Of a DNA stretch of 64,000 nucleotides, positions 31,101 through 55,831 are shown piece by piece. Location of the stretch: NCBI GenBank assembly GCA_035771165.1, contig JAWNZC010000423.1, forward strand, positions 1,040,001 to 1,104,000. The letters run 5' to 3'. The stretch comes from Paragorgia papillata (taxonomy: Eukaryota; Cnidaria; Anthozoa; Scleralcyonacea; Coralliidae). The notes beneath the pieces are model-generated. The model was not told where the DNA came from and made no database searches. It saw only the letters and a program-made list of their open reading frames with translations. Made by a program: the position numbers and the translations under genes. Position 1 is the first letter of the stretch. Each line of letters begins with the position of its first letter.

Positions 31101-32149
31101 ATTGTTTTCTAGTTTAACTTATTGGTTTCTTACCTTGAGGTTGATTTATGACGCGCTGTTCGGAGGAGTAGAGGCTTTTCTGAAGAAGGATTTTGAACTA
31201 GTAAATGGCTTCTCCAACCAGTACTGGGGCTGGGGAGGTGAAGATGATGATCTATACCAAAGGTACTAGCGAAAGAAAAAATTAAAGTAAATATGTGTGC
31301 GGTACGGTACGGTGCAGTACAGTGCAGTGCAGTGCAGTGCAGTGCAGTGCAGTGCAGTACAGCGCAGCGCAGTACAGTACAGTACAGTACAGTATAGTAC
31401 AGTACAGTACAGTACAGTAACATAAACCCAATATAAATACTATAGTTTTATATTCAGAGTACTTGCAAAAGGTCTCCGACGAACGCGGCCTGCCATGACC
31501 ATAGGTCGTTACAAGATGATTAAAATCCATCATCATGTTGATGGAAGAAAAGACGAAAAGAGGTTTGTATCACAAATTAGGGCTTTTCAACGGCCAATAC
31601 ATCAACAATTCATGAACATTTCAACTATCTGACCTAATTATCTTTACAATTTCCCCATTTCATCATATACTTCCAGTTCTATAACTAACAACGTCAGCTT
31701 TCTATGTTTGAGTATAGCTGGCCCTTGTGCTGGGGGTCACAGCAGAACACAACCACAGCATACCATAACACAACACAACACAACACCACACCACAACACC
31801 ACACCACCACACTACACCACACCACACCACACCCACAGCATACCACACCACAACGGCACAGCACAATACACCAGAACACAACGCAGTCACAGCACACCAC
31901 AACCACAGCACCACACCAAAAATAGAAACCTGAGAAAAATAGATTTCCATCTACCGTATAATTTTTTAACGCATCATTTTAGTAAATTGTTGTTTTTTTT
32001 GTTTTGACAGGACTTACAAGCTTTTAACAGATTCCATTAACCGGATGAAACGGGATGGCTTAAACACATTGAAATATAAGTTAGTTCATACTGTGAACCA
32101 TTTGCTTTACACCAATCTCCAAGTCGAGGTCGATGCACAAGCAGTATGA
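28187..32149 (+). CDS. Beta-1,4-galactosyltransferase, complete seven-exon gene
   Basis: Exons are 28187-28517, 29356-29489, 29707-29823, 30593-30780, 31140-31262, 31458-31562 and 32011-32149, giving 378 codons plus TGA with all phases matching. It is a type II Golgi enzyme: a short basic N-end, then an anchor (YSLMLFPLLIFTAWKLY), a stem, then the catalytic domain. Family motifs are all present: KPRHC, AIIIPYRNR, FNRA, FHDVDLLPEND with the metal-binding DVD, and NGFSNQYWGWGGEDDD. The enzyme adds galactose from UDP-Gal to GlcNAc, or to glucose or xylose in some members. The subfamily (B4GALT1-6-like) cannot be settled by eye. The ATG at 28187 is the first Met in frame before the anchor. The introns hold repeats but no disruption. 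Confidence 0.93.
28555..29140. mobile_element. Inverted repeat in galactosyltransferase intron 1
   Basis: CACCGCTGCCAAACGTTTGCGCATGCG at 28740-28768 is inverted at 29052-29085. Outer words TAAGGTTTACTCTGG and AAAGTTTTACC face each other near the ends. No open frame. Confidence 0.55.
30247..30375 (-). pseudogene. Penelope-like element C-terminal fragment
   Basis: The minus strand encodes FTRRTRESIEIAKH and then EGQPLNSTW before a stop. This resembles the tail of GIY-YIG domains in Penelope-like elements: RxxxEAxxI, then LN..W. It is only about 40 residues long and lies in intron 3 of the galactosyltransferase. Confidence 0.5.
30888..30975. repeat. Solo arm of the TCTCGTTTCCCGGG foldback repeat
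   Basis: Contains CTCGCTCCCAGAGCCCACG and GGGAAACGAGAGACTCTGGG, matching the arms at 7815-7880 and 8240-8305. It lies within intron 4 of the galactosyltransferase gene. Confidence 0.8.
31295..31420. repeat. CAGTG/CAGTA pentanucleotide array
   Basis: A pentanucleotide repeat that begins about 30 bp after the donor of galactosyltransferase exon 5, with CAGTG, CAGCG and CAGTA variants. Confidence 0.92.
31735..31920. repeat. ACACC/ACAAC low-complexity array
   Basis: Irregular ACCAC/ACAAC/ACAGC pentanucleotides within the last intron of the galactosyltransferase gene. Open frames on both strands are artefacts. Confidence 0.85.
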
Positions 32150-45555
<13,406 letters not shown>

Positions 45556-46217
45556 AGAAGTCGAACTTGGCTCTCTCAGTACGCGAGGGGCATCTTTATA
45601 CGGCGGTTGAGAGCCAGTTACAATCATGTTTCGTTTGTAGGAAAAATTTTCGACTCAAAAAGGACCAATTTTATAAAATATACAAAGACTTTTCACTCGT
45701 TGTCATGGAAGTGAGCCGAATGGAAAGCAAATGGCACACTCGTGGAATGATCCCGCGTGATATTCCACGCGTGTTAGTTTAAGCCAATCATCACGCTGCT
45801 TTTAGATAAACCTGCGAGAACCACGCGTAAACCACGCGAAATAGTTCGTAAATAAAACTAATATATAGTGAAATACGTACATATGGTGGAATATATGGTA
45901 GATGGTTGGTAGATGGTGGAATATAGAAATTCATGGAAATTCATAGTATATGGTGGATTCAATTTTTTATTGAGTCATATAAAATGTATGCACTCTGTGG
46001 GATATAGAGTACCAACTAATCTTATTTATACTGGATCATTAGTTATAACATTAATTATTACTAGTACCGGTATTTATGGTTGATTAGGGTTCAGTTATAA
46101 AAGAACATGTTTTTAGAGTATCAAAAGTTTTTAGAGTATCAAAAGTTTCCTGCATTTCAAACCATGGTTTTTACATAGTCATAAGTTACCCAACACCCCA
46201 AACTGTTAGAAGATTCA

Positions 46218-47066
46218 CTATTTCCATGACACCTCTTTCTTTTCACTGTAGAATTTCCCATGTGGTTGCTCCTGTCCCACTGGCAGCAAAGCAAGGTAGA
46301 CTGGTGTTTCAGCACCTTCGGCAGCAGACTTTGTAGCGCGGTCCCCAGCCATATCAGTCCTGCACCATCCCGGGCAACAGGAGTTAATAAGTACATCTGT
46401 ACTCTTCTCGTATTTGAGGTCTCTTGCTTGAATAGCTGTGAGAATATTGAGGGCTAACTTTGAGACACCATATGCTTGAGTTGGCCAGCCTTTGCTCTTG
46501 TGGTTGCCTTCTTTGGTGGCTTCGACAAACTGCTGCACCAGTTCAACCAACTCTGATTCTTTGAGATCAGGTTTTGACAGTTGTTCTCGTAGTGACTGGG
46601 AGGTTATACGGGTGCTGAGAATCCCAACGAACGATGAAACATGTACAACCCTCGCGTGAGGTTTCAACAATGGAAACAGTGCTTTACTGACGTTTAATGT
46701 ACCAGTGAAATTGACTTTGATGGTATTTTCAGCTTGCTCGTAAAATGGTACCGTTGACTTTGATTTGTAAGCCATCCCAGCATTGTTGATAAGTACATCA
46801 ATGCCCTTGTATTCTTTTTCGATGTAATCTCGAAACTTGTCGATGCTCCCTTCGTCAGCGATGTCGAGTTGATGAAACTTTGGCGGTTTCGCAACACCTT
46901 CTTGTTCGAGTTTCACGCAAGCGTTCTTGCCACGTTCCACGTCTCGTGCGGTAAGATAGATGATTCCTTCGAATTTATTGCACAAAACTTTTACTATTTC
47001 GTAGCCAATACCTTTGTTGCCTCCAGTAACAATTGCTACTCGATTGGAAATCATATTAGCACTCAT
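46218..47066 (-). CDS. CBR1: Carbonyl reductase-like short-chain dehydrogenase, intronless
   Basis: A single open frame of 282 codons from the ATG at 47066 (MSANMISNRVAIVTGGNKG) to the stop at 46218-46220. It has all classical SDR marks: the nucleotide-binding TGGNKGIG, LDIAD, the NNAG motif, a VSSFVG strand with the catalytic Ser, and the YGVSK catalytic Tyr-Lys. Near the C-end SCCPGWCRTDMAG matches the CBR1 family. NADPH-dependent reduction of quinones, prostaglandins and other carbonyls is the known family role. Its length matches animal CBR1 (about 277). The lack of introns in an intron-rich region suggests a retrocopy or an ancestrally intronless gene. In-frame codons upstream of the chosen ATG have no Met. 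Confidence 0.95.
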   Translation of the reverse strand: MSANMISNRVAIVTGGNKGIGYEIVKVLCNKFEGIIYLTARDVERGKNACVKLEQEGVAKPPKFHQLDIADEGSIDKFRDYIEKEYKGIDVLINNAGMAYKSKSTVPFYEQAENTIKVNFTGTLNVSKALFPLLKPHARVVHVSSFVGILSTRITSQSLREQLSKPDLKESELVELVQQFVEATKEGNHKSKGWPTQAYGVSKLALNILTAIQARDLKYEKSTDVLINSCCPGWCRTDMAGDRATKSAAEGAETPVYLALLPVGQEQPHGKFYSEKKEVSWK

Positions 47067-47169
47067 ATTCAAAGCAAGTGAGATCGACAACTATTGCACA
47101 ATACATTGCATGTAACTGGCCTGCGGTTTTGGCCTGCGGGCCATGTAACTGAGTGCGGGCTATATACAG

Positions 47170-47835
47170 AGGCCGCTGGTATATGGTATCTAGGTATGGT
47201 ATATGATATGGCATATTGGTATAGTATAGTGTAGTGTGGTATGTTTTAGTTTCGTATGGTATATTGTATGGTATGGTATGGTATGGTGTGGTGGTGTGGT
47301 GTAGTGTGGTGTGGTATGGTAGTGGTATGATGTGGTATGGTATGGTGTGGTTTAGTTTAGGTATAGTATCGTATATATGGTATGGTGTGGTAGCTATGGT
47401 ATGGTATGGTGTGGTATGGTATGGTAGCGGTATGGTATGGTATGGTAGTGGTATGGTAGCGGTATGGTATGGTATGGTAGTGGTATGGTAGCGGTATGGT
47501 GTGGTATGATGTGGTATGGTAGGGTGGGGTTTAGTTTCGTATGGTATCGTATATATGGTATGGTAGGTATGGTATGGTATGGTGTGGTATGGTAGTGGCA
47601 TGGTAGCGGTATGGTGTGGTATGGTATAGTAATGGTATGGTAGTGGTATGGTATGGTATATGGTATGGTAGTGATATGGTATAGTTTGGTATGGTATGGT
47701 CCGGTGTGGTTTAGTTTGGTATGGTGTGGTATGATGTGTTATGATGTGGTATAGTATGGTATGGTGCATGTAGTATGGTGCGGTCTGGTGTGGTGTGGTG
47801 TGGTATGGTATAGTATTGTGTGGTACTGTATATGT
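47170..47835. repeat. GGTAT pentanucleotide array
   Basis: About 660 bp of GGTAT with GGTGT, GGTAG and AGTTT variants, between the carbonyl reductase and the next terminal exon. The Tyr/His/Thr open frame on the minus strand is an artefact. Confidence 0.95.
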
Positions 47836-47966
47836 AGTCGCGCAAGTATATTGCAAAAAAGCTTTACTCCTTTAATTTGCCAGTAATATTAAGTGTAGAC
47901 TGAAATTCATATTGCTAATTCTTTTAATAAAATAATATTATTTACATAAATACATGGCTAGTATGA

Positions 47967-48561
47967 CTACAAATAGTTTTCTATCGCTTCCGTTCGAAGT
48001 ACTGGCAGTTCCCGAACGTTTTCTAAACCAAACTCGTAGATAAGTTGCGTCAATTTCCGCTCATCGAGCAGGTCCACATCTTCCGACTTCAAACCAGAAA
48101 ATCGGCGATCAGTGAACAAACAAGATGTCGGCATTAACGACACTCCTCCTTGAGGTTCTGAGGCCGTGTTTGTCCTTGAATTTAATTCAACAAGATCTTG
48201 ATACAAATCGCTTAAGCCGTCGTTGTTCAATGTGAGTGTCATTCCTTTTTTCTGAACAAGTTCTTCCAATCTCAAAACACTTTCGTTGAGATTACAGATT
48301 TGCATTGGTTCCACCTCTTCTACCGTGGTATCATAATCATGCTCCATTACATCAAGTTCTTGATACTGTAGTTGAACAGTTCTGAAAAAAGGTTCGACCA
48401 TTTCTTGTAGAAAAACGGGTCTGTTCATAGCACCAGGACTAACTGACATTGGGTTTTGAACGCAAAATAATGGTTGCGCAGCTAAACTGTTGTTGGCGAA
48501 ATTCCCGGCTTGGGGGTGTATCATATTCTGTCTCATGTCTTCACAGTACTGCTTGCGTTTC
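47967..48561 (-). CDS. Last exon of an unrecognised gene
   Basis: The acceptor CTTTCTTTAG precedes about 197 codons ending in a stop at 47967-47969; the exon begins in phase 2 with KRKQYCEDMRQN. The protein is acidic and polar with an amphipathic stretch (SVLRLEELVQKKG) and ends RTEAIENYL. A basic KRKQ start next to an acidic tail would suit a nuclear regulator, but no known domain is recognised. Upstream exons could not be found in 48.6-57 kb, which is full of repeats. Base composition and codon use look like those of the neighbouring genes. Confidence 0.6.
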
Positions 48562-48859
48562 CTAAAGAAAGAAAGTAAAATGTTAGTACTGAAATGTTAG
48601 AAAGAAAGTAAATATTAATGTGCGTAGAATTTCAAGTTTTCGACACCATCTACAAATTAGCCATATTAGGTCAAAAGTATATTGCACGACTTTGCCTAAA
48701 TTGACAAATGACGGCCGTTCCAATTTTGGCGCGCAACGTAATTTTAGCACTGAACAGAAAACAACAGTTATTTACAGTGTAACAGAAAACAAGCTTATTT
48801 AGCCGATTAAAAATTACTTTAATTTCTTTCTGCATATAAAGCAAAATGTTATATATACT

Positions 48860-49150
48860 GCCTGTATATACTGTATGCAATGAATTCTCCACAGCAAATG
48901 CTTGGTACAGGTACCAATTTTGAAAATGAGGTGCTTTTTTTTGGCGGCTGACATTACCGCCAGAAATGGGTGAGATGGCACAAACTTTCATGTCCGAAAT
49001 ACAATGGTTGGCACTATTAAAATGTCGGGCGACAGGCTTGTCAACATCATTGTGTTCCTCACGGAACGAAGATGTAAAGCATGCAACATTTATTGCAAGA
49101 GATATAGTAAATGATGTTGGACGAGATGCAAGTAAAATTATGCTGAATAA
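48860..49150 (-). pseudogene. Penelope-like/GIY-YIG retroelement fragment
   Basis: The minus strand encodes FREEHNDVDKPVARHFNSAN, then HCISDMKVCAI. The pattern of PVxxHFN..xH..xDMxV is typical of the region after the GIY-YIG core in retroelement proteins. No flanking RT is seen, and the frame lacks a matching start. Confidence 0.5.
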
Positions 49151-49261
49151 CAAAATTAGATTTAGGTCCCAAAATACATGAAGCGGAGTTAACACATAAA
49201 GTGCTCGATACCGAAATTATAGAGCGAGTTATAAAAGTGTAACTTCAAACGTTAACTGCCA

Positions 49262-49335
<74 letters not shown>
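49262..49335. repeat. AT dinucleotide run
   Basis: About 70 bp of perfect AT, then a more irregular AT-rich stretch. Confidence 0.97.
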
Positions 49336-49337
<2 letters not shown>

Positions 49338-49361
49338 TTAATATATATATACACAAATTAT

Positions 49362-49541
49362 TCATTTTGGCGGTTTATACGAAGATTGCACGTAAATTTT
49401 CAGTGCAGCCGAACCAATTAAACGCTTCGGATTCCCAACGTATATAGCCGCAGCCAAATGGATTATCTTTCGCAATTTCACTCTATTTAATTCGTTTGCT
49501 TCACCAAGAATTAAATACACAATATTGAATGTGGATGACAT
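49362..49541 (-). CDS. Small open frame (59 codons), unknown
   Basis: The ATG at 49541 opens a frame MSSTFNIVYLILGEANELNR, followed by a basic helix-like stretch and the end YVQSSYKPPK before TGA. Composition is protein-like and there are no simple repeats. It could be a real small gene, an exon of the unknown gene at 47967-48561, or a transposon fragment. Confidence 0.3.
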   Translation of the reverse strand: MSSTFNIVYLILGEANELNRVKLRKIIHLAAAIYVGNPKRLIGSAALKIYVQSSYKPPK

Positions 49542-49989
49542 ATGATATTCAATGATAATTAAATTACGCTTACCTGATAATATATATATATATATATTTC
49601 GAATTGATCGTAGCCAAGTTATTAATTCCTCTCTGGTATTCGATGTTTGTCAGGTCACTAGCAACAGAAGGCTTATCTTATCAACAGATTGTTAATGTTC
49701 TCCAACTAACGCTTTAAACAACTAGACCAGATACTCGAGTGAACTCAACTGATTAAACTCTGGATGACATCTTAGTATTTATAGGCCTTTGTACTGTATT
49801 ACTTCAGTGACGTAACACTGACGTCGTCTTTTGAGGAGCGGCTCCTCAAAGAACCCCCGCAGATATACAAGTGTTTTGTTGCTGGTTGATAGGTGTAGCC
49901 TGTTATATCTATGGTGTATATATATATATAGTCATTTCCATGCAACGTTAAAATTGCATGCCTTAAAAATGTATTAATTTTAGTTGGGT

Positions 49990-50495
49990 GTACTCGATAT
50001 GTTGGATGCGAGGATGCTAATTTTAGGATACGGAAAGTCTGTATCTTATGAACAATTACTAAATATAGCTAATTTATCATCCTTTTATATAGGACAACGT
50101 AGGAATTTTCAATCCTTGGTCTTTCTATATAAGGCTCTCTATTGTAATGGACCACTGTACATAAGAGACTTATTCCAGTTTAGGAGAATACGCTACAATA
50201 TTAGACTAGCGGAACCAAACTGGAGCTGCCGAAGTTCAATTTAGAATGGAGGCACAGGAAGCTAGAGAAGCTGCAGACATTAATGCTTTTAAAAGTCACT
50301 TGTCCACGATTAATCTTGAAAAACAATGAGTCGACTAATTGTCACTACATTTTTCACACTTTTGTAAATATAGATCATGTAGCTAGTTTCAGTTTTTGTC
50401 ACATATTCTAATACTCTAAATTCACGTTCACATTTTGAACGAGCTTGTCAAAGCTCCTTGGCAACACGTGATTAAATAAATTATTATTATTATTA
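49990..50495 (+). pseudogene. LINE 3' fragment (1)
   Basis: The frame reads LDARMLILGYGKSVSYEQLL, then RRNFQSLVFLYKALY, then GPLYIRDLF. It matches the region after the RT of CR1/L2-type LINEs (RAARIILG...RR...YKALY). A second frame resumes with INAFKSHLSTINL, implying a frameshift. The end is an ATT repeat tail at 50480. Confidence 0.8.
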
Positions 50496-50659
50496 TTATT
50501 TTCGAGTGCTTTCCTTGTTGTGTTCAGTTATACATAACATGCACGGTAGTTCGGTATTTAATAGCGACTGATGCTTGATATAGCTCATCATTGTAATGTG
50601 TACTTAGTCGCGATACATTACTGTTTGATCATGGATACTATTTTAATATGGCCAACATA

Positions 50660-50890
50660 TACTTCACCACGCTAAGGTCAAACGGCCGTTCCTCATATTA
50701 GCCGGCGGGCTAGACCGGTAACCTGACTGCCAAAAAACACATTTAGACTACCCTGTGTACTATACTTACAGAAAAACGAAGGCAATTTTTCTTTTTTGTA
50801 TCATTTTGCAATACCCAAATAGTCGTAATAAAATTTTCGTGACATATTAAATCAGCCCGGTAATCGGGATAGCCCGCCTCATATTCGGCC
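50660..50890. mobile_element. Decayed TTAA-type MITE with CCGGTAA words
   Basis: GCCGGCGGGCTAGACCGGTAAC on the left and CAGCCCGGTAATCGGGATAG on the right are inverted and close to the ends CCTCATATTAG / CTCATATTCGGCCCC. It is a relative of the elements at 21354-22397. Confidence 0.6.
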
Positions 50891-51489
50891 CCTAATTTGA
50901 GTTGGCATGAATCCCAGTATTGCGTTGTGCGAATTCTTTGTATACTACATAACTATAGGTAACGTACACAAAAAAACAACTATAGCAACAAACGTGCTTC
51001 GCCTTCGACTGCATGGAAACAAGCAACTGATCACATGAACAGTAAACTGTCTTTGCCAAGAACAAATAAATCGCGTGAATGGAATCATTAACGTCTCATT
51101 TGTATAGAAGAGTTTGGCAGTATTTTGTACAGAAATACTGATGACCCGTGACCGCACGGGCCGGGGGCCATTCAGTTCTTTTCAAAGTTATTGTTCAACT
51201 TGATCTCGACTACCAATGATTCGCTGTTATCAGTTGCAAAAGAACAAACGAACAGTGTGGAAGGCGCCAGATACATTGGATCGGAGATACAAAGAGCGCA
51301 GTAGGAAGACAGTCGGTAATGTAATATGTATAGTGTATCCTCAATTTTTGGTTACTAAAAACTAAAACTAAACTAACTTTATACTGCTACTCCAGTTTCC
51401 TCCAGTACCAGCACTGGACCAATGACAATGAAGGAGAAAAACCTGTGGTATTTAGTAGAGTCGAATCGGAAACGCTCTTCTCGCATACG

Positions 51490-51600
51490 GCATCAAGGTA
51501 GGAATCGAACACGCATCGCTAGGTCGCAAAGACCCCCCCCCCCCCCTATAGCAAACGCTAACACCGGTAACCAGTGGTTACGAAACGAGAAGGGGTCTAT
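51490..51600 (-). repeat. tRNA-derived SINE with a poly-G insertion
   Basis: The minus strand has GGTGTTAGCGTTTGC (A-box like) and GTGTTCGATTCCTACC (B box), separated by a run of about 12 G. It is not a functional tRNA. Confidence 0.55.
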
Positions 51601-52299
51601 TAGAGATTGTTGTGAGTTATTTTACTCAGAAAAAATGTCTTACCTTTCCCCAAGCAAGAATTGAGAAAAAAAGCAGTTGATTATGAGAGCCATGCAGCAG
51701 ACATTATGTTGACCTATACTCTATTCTCAACTCGTTCATTTCCGGGTCTAGATTATTCTTGTTTAGTCTAGTCAGCCGTATCTCATAAACATGCTATATC
51801 CACTGCAGGCCACTTCCGAGCTACACCCTATATAGTTAAATAATATTGAACTATGACGAATTGATCGTTCGATCGTTCGTTCTATATCATTCGTTCTATC
51901 AGTCATCCATCAATCTCCTAGGACGAGTGGGTGAGTCTATATTAGCAAGCTAATTATTAATTCAGATCAGTGTGCGTGGGAGACGTTTAAAATGTTGGTA
52001 TATGCATAGACTGAATGCCAATTCAAAGACTTGCGCATATTCTTACATTCTATAAATTTTTATCGATTACTTAATGAAATAATTCACGAAGAAATTTCAA
52101 AAGAAATGAATGTTTAATCAGCATCTTTAACTACGGATAAAACATTGATTAATAAAACATCAAGGTTTTATCAAAGTTAATAGCCACTAGTGCCTCAAAT
52201 TGAGCTTTTTCTGACTGTAAATTATCTTATCTCACCTTTCCTACGACTCTTAAACAAAGTGTTCATCATTTACACTTAGAATTTGATAAGTAAATTAAA

Positions 52300-52610
52300 A
52301 TATTCGCGTCCGATCTTTATGGGCATCTACAATGGCTCGCCATTGTAAATGCCCATAAAGATCGGTCGCTCATATTTTAACTATCACATATTAATTTCTA
52401 TATTTAGCTTACAATCTTCGTAAATCAATAAGCATACTTGGTCCCAACTTTTCATTTTTTTCGTATAAAGGGGATATTACACGGTGGCACTGGCGAGAAG
52501 ATATGGATTTTATGTTCGAGTGGCAAGGACAATATCTCACGAGTGAGATATTGCTCTTGCTACGAGAACACAAAATCCATATCTTTGGGCAACCGTGTAA
52601 TGTTCTATTT
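52300..52610. mobile_element. Two neighbouring small palindromes
   Basis: 52312-52372: CCGATCTTTATGGGCAT and its complement around a TGGCTCGCCA centre. 52466-52602: ATTACACGGTGGC / GGCAACCGTGTAAT ends with the inner word AGATATGGATTTT inverted. The second has the TTACACG terminal word also seen in the TTAA MITEs at 18438 and 13690. Confidence 0.7.
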
Positions 52611-53049
52611 ATTATATGGACAGTGAAATTATACGTGGAAGTGATGTTGACAAACTGGGTTTAATGGAAAAACACAACCGCTTGACCTAAAACTTTTAGA
52701 AAATACAAATGAAAAATACAACAGCTTATTCGAACACGTCATTTTACGTGAAAAACTGAATTAAAGAGAAGTTTACTGGCTCAAATTTACTTGATTCGAA
52801 ACTTACGGAAAAAGGCGTAAATTTTGACTTGTCGATATGTCACTCGCGAGCGTTACATACGAGAAATACGCCACTCGGTTCCCGGATGTAGTGAAATATG
52901 GATTCTACGAGTGTTTTAGTTGCTAGTAAAATACTCTTCTCCATATAATAAAAAATAATATACAATTAAAAATTAGGTTTCGTTTGACATTAGTTTCATC
53001 GGAAAATGCAAATTCCGAGTTAACTTAAGAGCCTCTTTGTGTTGTAAAC

Positions 53050-53295
53050 ATGGCCAAGTCGAGGATTTCAACTCAAGAATATCTACAACAACCGTATATA
53101 GTAGCAGACAATAAATTAAGAAAGGGATTTGAAGGGGTTTTTTGTCTTCCTAAATTTGGTTTTGCCTCAGTTCCCAGAGCTGGGCAAACATCCTCCAACA
53201 GCAAATTTTATTTCGTGGCTAAATTTAGCAAAGCTGAAAGAATGAAAGTTCAATTATTGCGTGGTAGACGCGGTATATGCCCACATGCATGTTGA
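53050..53295 (+). CDS. Small open frame (81 codons), unknown
   Basis: ATG at 53050 in a purine context (AACATGG), stop at 53293. The product is basic and non-repetitive: MAKSRISTQEYLQQPYIV near the start, GVFCLPKFGFASVPRAGQ in the middle, GRRGICPHAC at the end. No family is recognised. It may be a lone exon or chance. Confidence 0.3.
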   Translation: MAKSRISTQEYLQQPYIVADNKLRKGFEGVFCLPKFGFASVPRAGQTSSNSKFYFVAKFSKAERMKVQLLRGRRGICPHAC

Positions 53296-53464
53296 ATTTA
53301 AACAATGAATAAGTTTAGACACTGTCCTATATACAAAAGGCATGATACATAATGTACAAAGGTTACACAGGTTTGAAAGGATTGATTGAAGTTAATATTT
53401 ACAGACCCAACTTGTCAAGTTTTGTTAAGTTAAGGCGGCGCCCCGGATATACACGTCAATAGGG

Positions 53465-53735
53465 TTTGATACAGTCGTTGGCGCCTAAGCGTGTACGCCC
53501 GTCAAAACATGTTCTAAATTTAAGCCAAAGTTAACCGTTATGAAATGAACACCGTGGGAATGGCGAGACGTGATTGGCTAAGGGCACATTCATGTGACAA
53601 TGTATTGGTTCGAACGTATTGAATGAAAACCTAATACGTTTCCAAGGTAAACATTTAACTTTGACGGAGTGACGTAAAACATGTTTTGACGGGCGGTGTA
53701 CACGCTTAGGTGCCAACGACTGTATAACAAGGTTA
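53465..53735. mobile_element. Palindromic element with GTACACGCTTAGG arms
   Basis: ACAGTCGTTGGCGCCTAAGC, then GTGTACGCCCGTCAAAACATG is inverted at 53678-53730. The centre is about 150 bp with no frame. Confidence 0.8.
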
Positions 53736-54099
53736 GGCGAGGTTAAGTTGTAAAACGGAACCAAAACAGATCGTTCTAGTAAATTCGAGAACAACATTTC
53801 CCACTTGTATGTATGACCTCATGGTACACTTCTAACTTGTTACACAAATACTGTATAGGTATATCTATAGATATAGCTGTTGCCAGTTTCAACTTTATAG
53901 ATACTGTTCAAGATACTGTTTACCGTATAGTCTTTGATTTTCTTCTAAATTCCCACTAAAATTATTATAATAGTAATACAGTTGATATTCTTGGGCATAA
54001 ATATGTCTTTGGCCCTTCTCAGAGCTAATTTTAACCCTCGCGTTCGGCTCGGGCTAAATCATGAGCCTGAGTCGGGCCAAAAATTACATATTTATGCCC

Positions 54100-54645
54100 G
54101 CGAACATCAACTTTGATGAACACTTTACAAACTCAACAGAACAAATCAGCCAAGATAATAACAAACCAACTCGCTCGCTTTTCTGCCACTCAAGCCTTGG
54201 AAACCCTAAACTGGAAACGCCTAAACGATCGACGTCACGAGCATCGCTGTATCTTTATTTTTAAATGTCTAAACATTTTTTTTTATTCAAGATTTGAACT
54301 ACTACCAAATAGCAATTTCCACCAATACCATACTAGAAACAAGGCCAAATTCCACTTACCTAAAGCTAAGACGAACTAGGGAAAACATAAATTAATTTAT
54401 CACGCTCTGAACGATTTTAACAATTTAACTCCTGACTTTCATGACATTAAGTCACTGTCATTGTTCAAACTTAAACTTGGCAAATTATCCTCTTAACTGC
54501 CACTATATGTAATCATATCTATTTTTTTACTATCTTATATTTACTTATTTCATTTATGTTACACAGGGCCCCATTGAAAAACACTTCGGTGACATGGGCT
54601 CCCTGTTAAAATATTATTATTATTATTATTATTATTATTTTAACT
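54100..54645 (+). pseudogene. LINE 3' fragment (2)
   Basis: TLQTQQNKSAKIITNQ, ALETLNWKRLNDRRHEHR, NFHQYHTRNKA and then FNNLTPDFHDIKSLSLFKLK are read with in-frame stops and shifts. This order (NR/KxAKIIT, L.W..L..RR, YxTR, WN.LP, FK) is the C-end of CR1/jockey-type LINE proteins. It ends in a TTA repeat tail at 54613. Confidence 0.85.
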
Positions 54646-55014
54646 CTATTGTTATATTAGATAACAGTATAGAACTAATTGTACTGTCGTTGAACTCTTT
54701 CAAAAAAACAGGATTTCTCCTTGGCTTTAACGAGTGCAAGAGTCTGAATATGCGGTAGTATTTTTATTAAAAAATTCCGTAAAATTAACAGAATGTCCTA
54801 ATTGACGGTACCGAAAAAGATGGTGGCGGTACATTTGACCATAATGCTTTGCGACCTCAAATCAGCTCAAATAACAACTAAACATTGTTTATCAGACTAA
54901 ACATGGATTAAGTAAGCAAGAACTTCATTCCTATACCAAAGTTGATCGTTTTAAAACCCCATCTTCCGATTATTCTGCAATAAACAATATTTATTTAAAA
55001 TGAAATATAGTAAG

Positions 55015-55147
55015 GTTAGATATACTGCCGAAACAGAGAACGTAGGAGTCTAACGTTTCGAGCGAAGGCCCTTCCGTCTCGTTTCTCTCTGACTGAAGGG
55101 CCTTCGCTCGAAACGTTAGTCGTTAGACTCCTACGTTCTCTGTTTCG
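55015..55147. repeat. Dispersed repeat with GAAGGGCCTTCGCTCGAAACG
   Basis: A local hairpin built of GAGAACGTAGGAGTCTAACG and its complement. Copies or pieces also occur at 6835-6955, 56639-56715 and 57985-58110, where TACACTGCCTACGCAGCACG follows. It is the target in which the 1.49-kb foldback element inserted. Confidence 0.75.
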
Positions 55148-55597
55148 TACGGTGGCCCGTTGGGGACACGCTTGTTCCGTAGAAAATATACAGCACTTCC
55201 GTAGAAAATGTAGAGCGCTTCCGTAGAAATGTATATATACAGCTGTTCCGTAGAAAATATACAGCTGTTTCGTAGAAAATGTATAGCCGTTCCGTAGAAA
55301 ATATATAGCCGTTCCGTAGAAAATATATAGCCGTTCCGTAGAAAATGTATAGCTTTTCCGTAGAAAATGTATGGCTTTTCCGTAGAAAATGTATGGCTTT
55401 TCCGTAGAAAATGTATGGCTCTTCCGTACAAAATGTATAGCTGTTCCGTACAAAATGTATAGCCGTTCCGTAGAAAATGTATAGCTCTTCCGTAGAAAAT
55501 GTATAGCTCTTCCGTAGAAAGTTAAAACTAATGCGCGCGCACGTTAAGCATATTCGTATTACATGAAGTGTTGGTACGGTCTATTATGAATTCAAGA

Positions 55598-55681
55598 TGG
55601 CAGCTTGTCAGCAATGTTCTGCGGAGTTTCCTTCCCAAGTTTACATTCAGTTTTGTCCTTCTTGTGGCTTTGAAAGAAACG
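55598..55681 (+). pseudogene. Captured zinc-ribbon exon in the foldback arm
   Basis: ATG at 55598 starts MAACQQCSAEFPSQVYIQFC followed by PSCGFERN and a donor GTAAGG. The two CxxC pairs form a zinc ribbon. The inverted copy in the right arm (56178-56262) is altered at the ATG and elsewhere, so only the left version reads through. Confidence 0.7.
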
Positions 55682-55831
55682 GTAAGGTTCCATTAAATTA
55701 TTGGGTATTGTTTAGTGATTTAAAGTACAGAGTACTCAGAGGTTAAATAGCATATGTTTACAATATCTCACAGTATAAACGTCAGTATTCATACAATATC
55801 TTTTCATTTTATTTCATAAATTATATTGCAG

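Noticed and set aside
48960..49181. Plus-strand 71-codon frame
   Set aside because: It is the antisense shadow of the GIY-YIG-like fragment on the minus strand.
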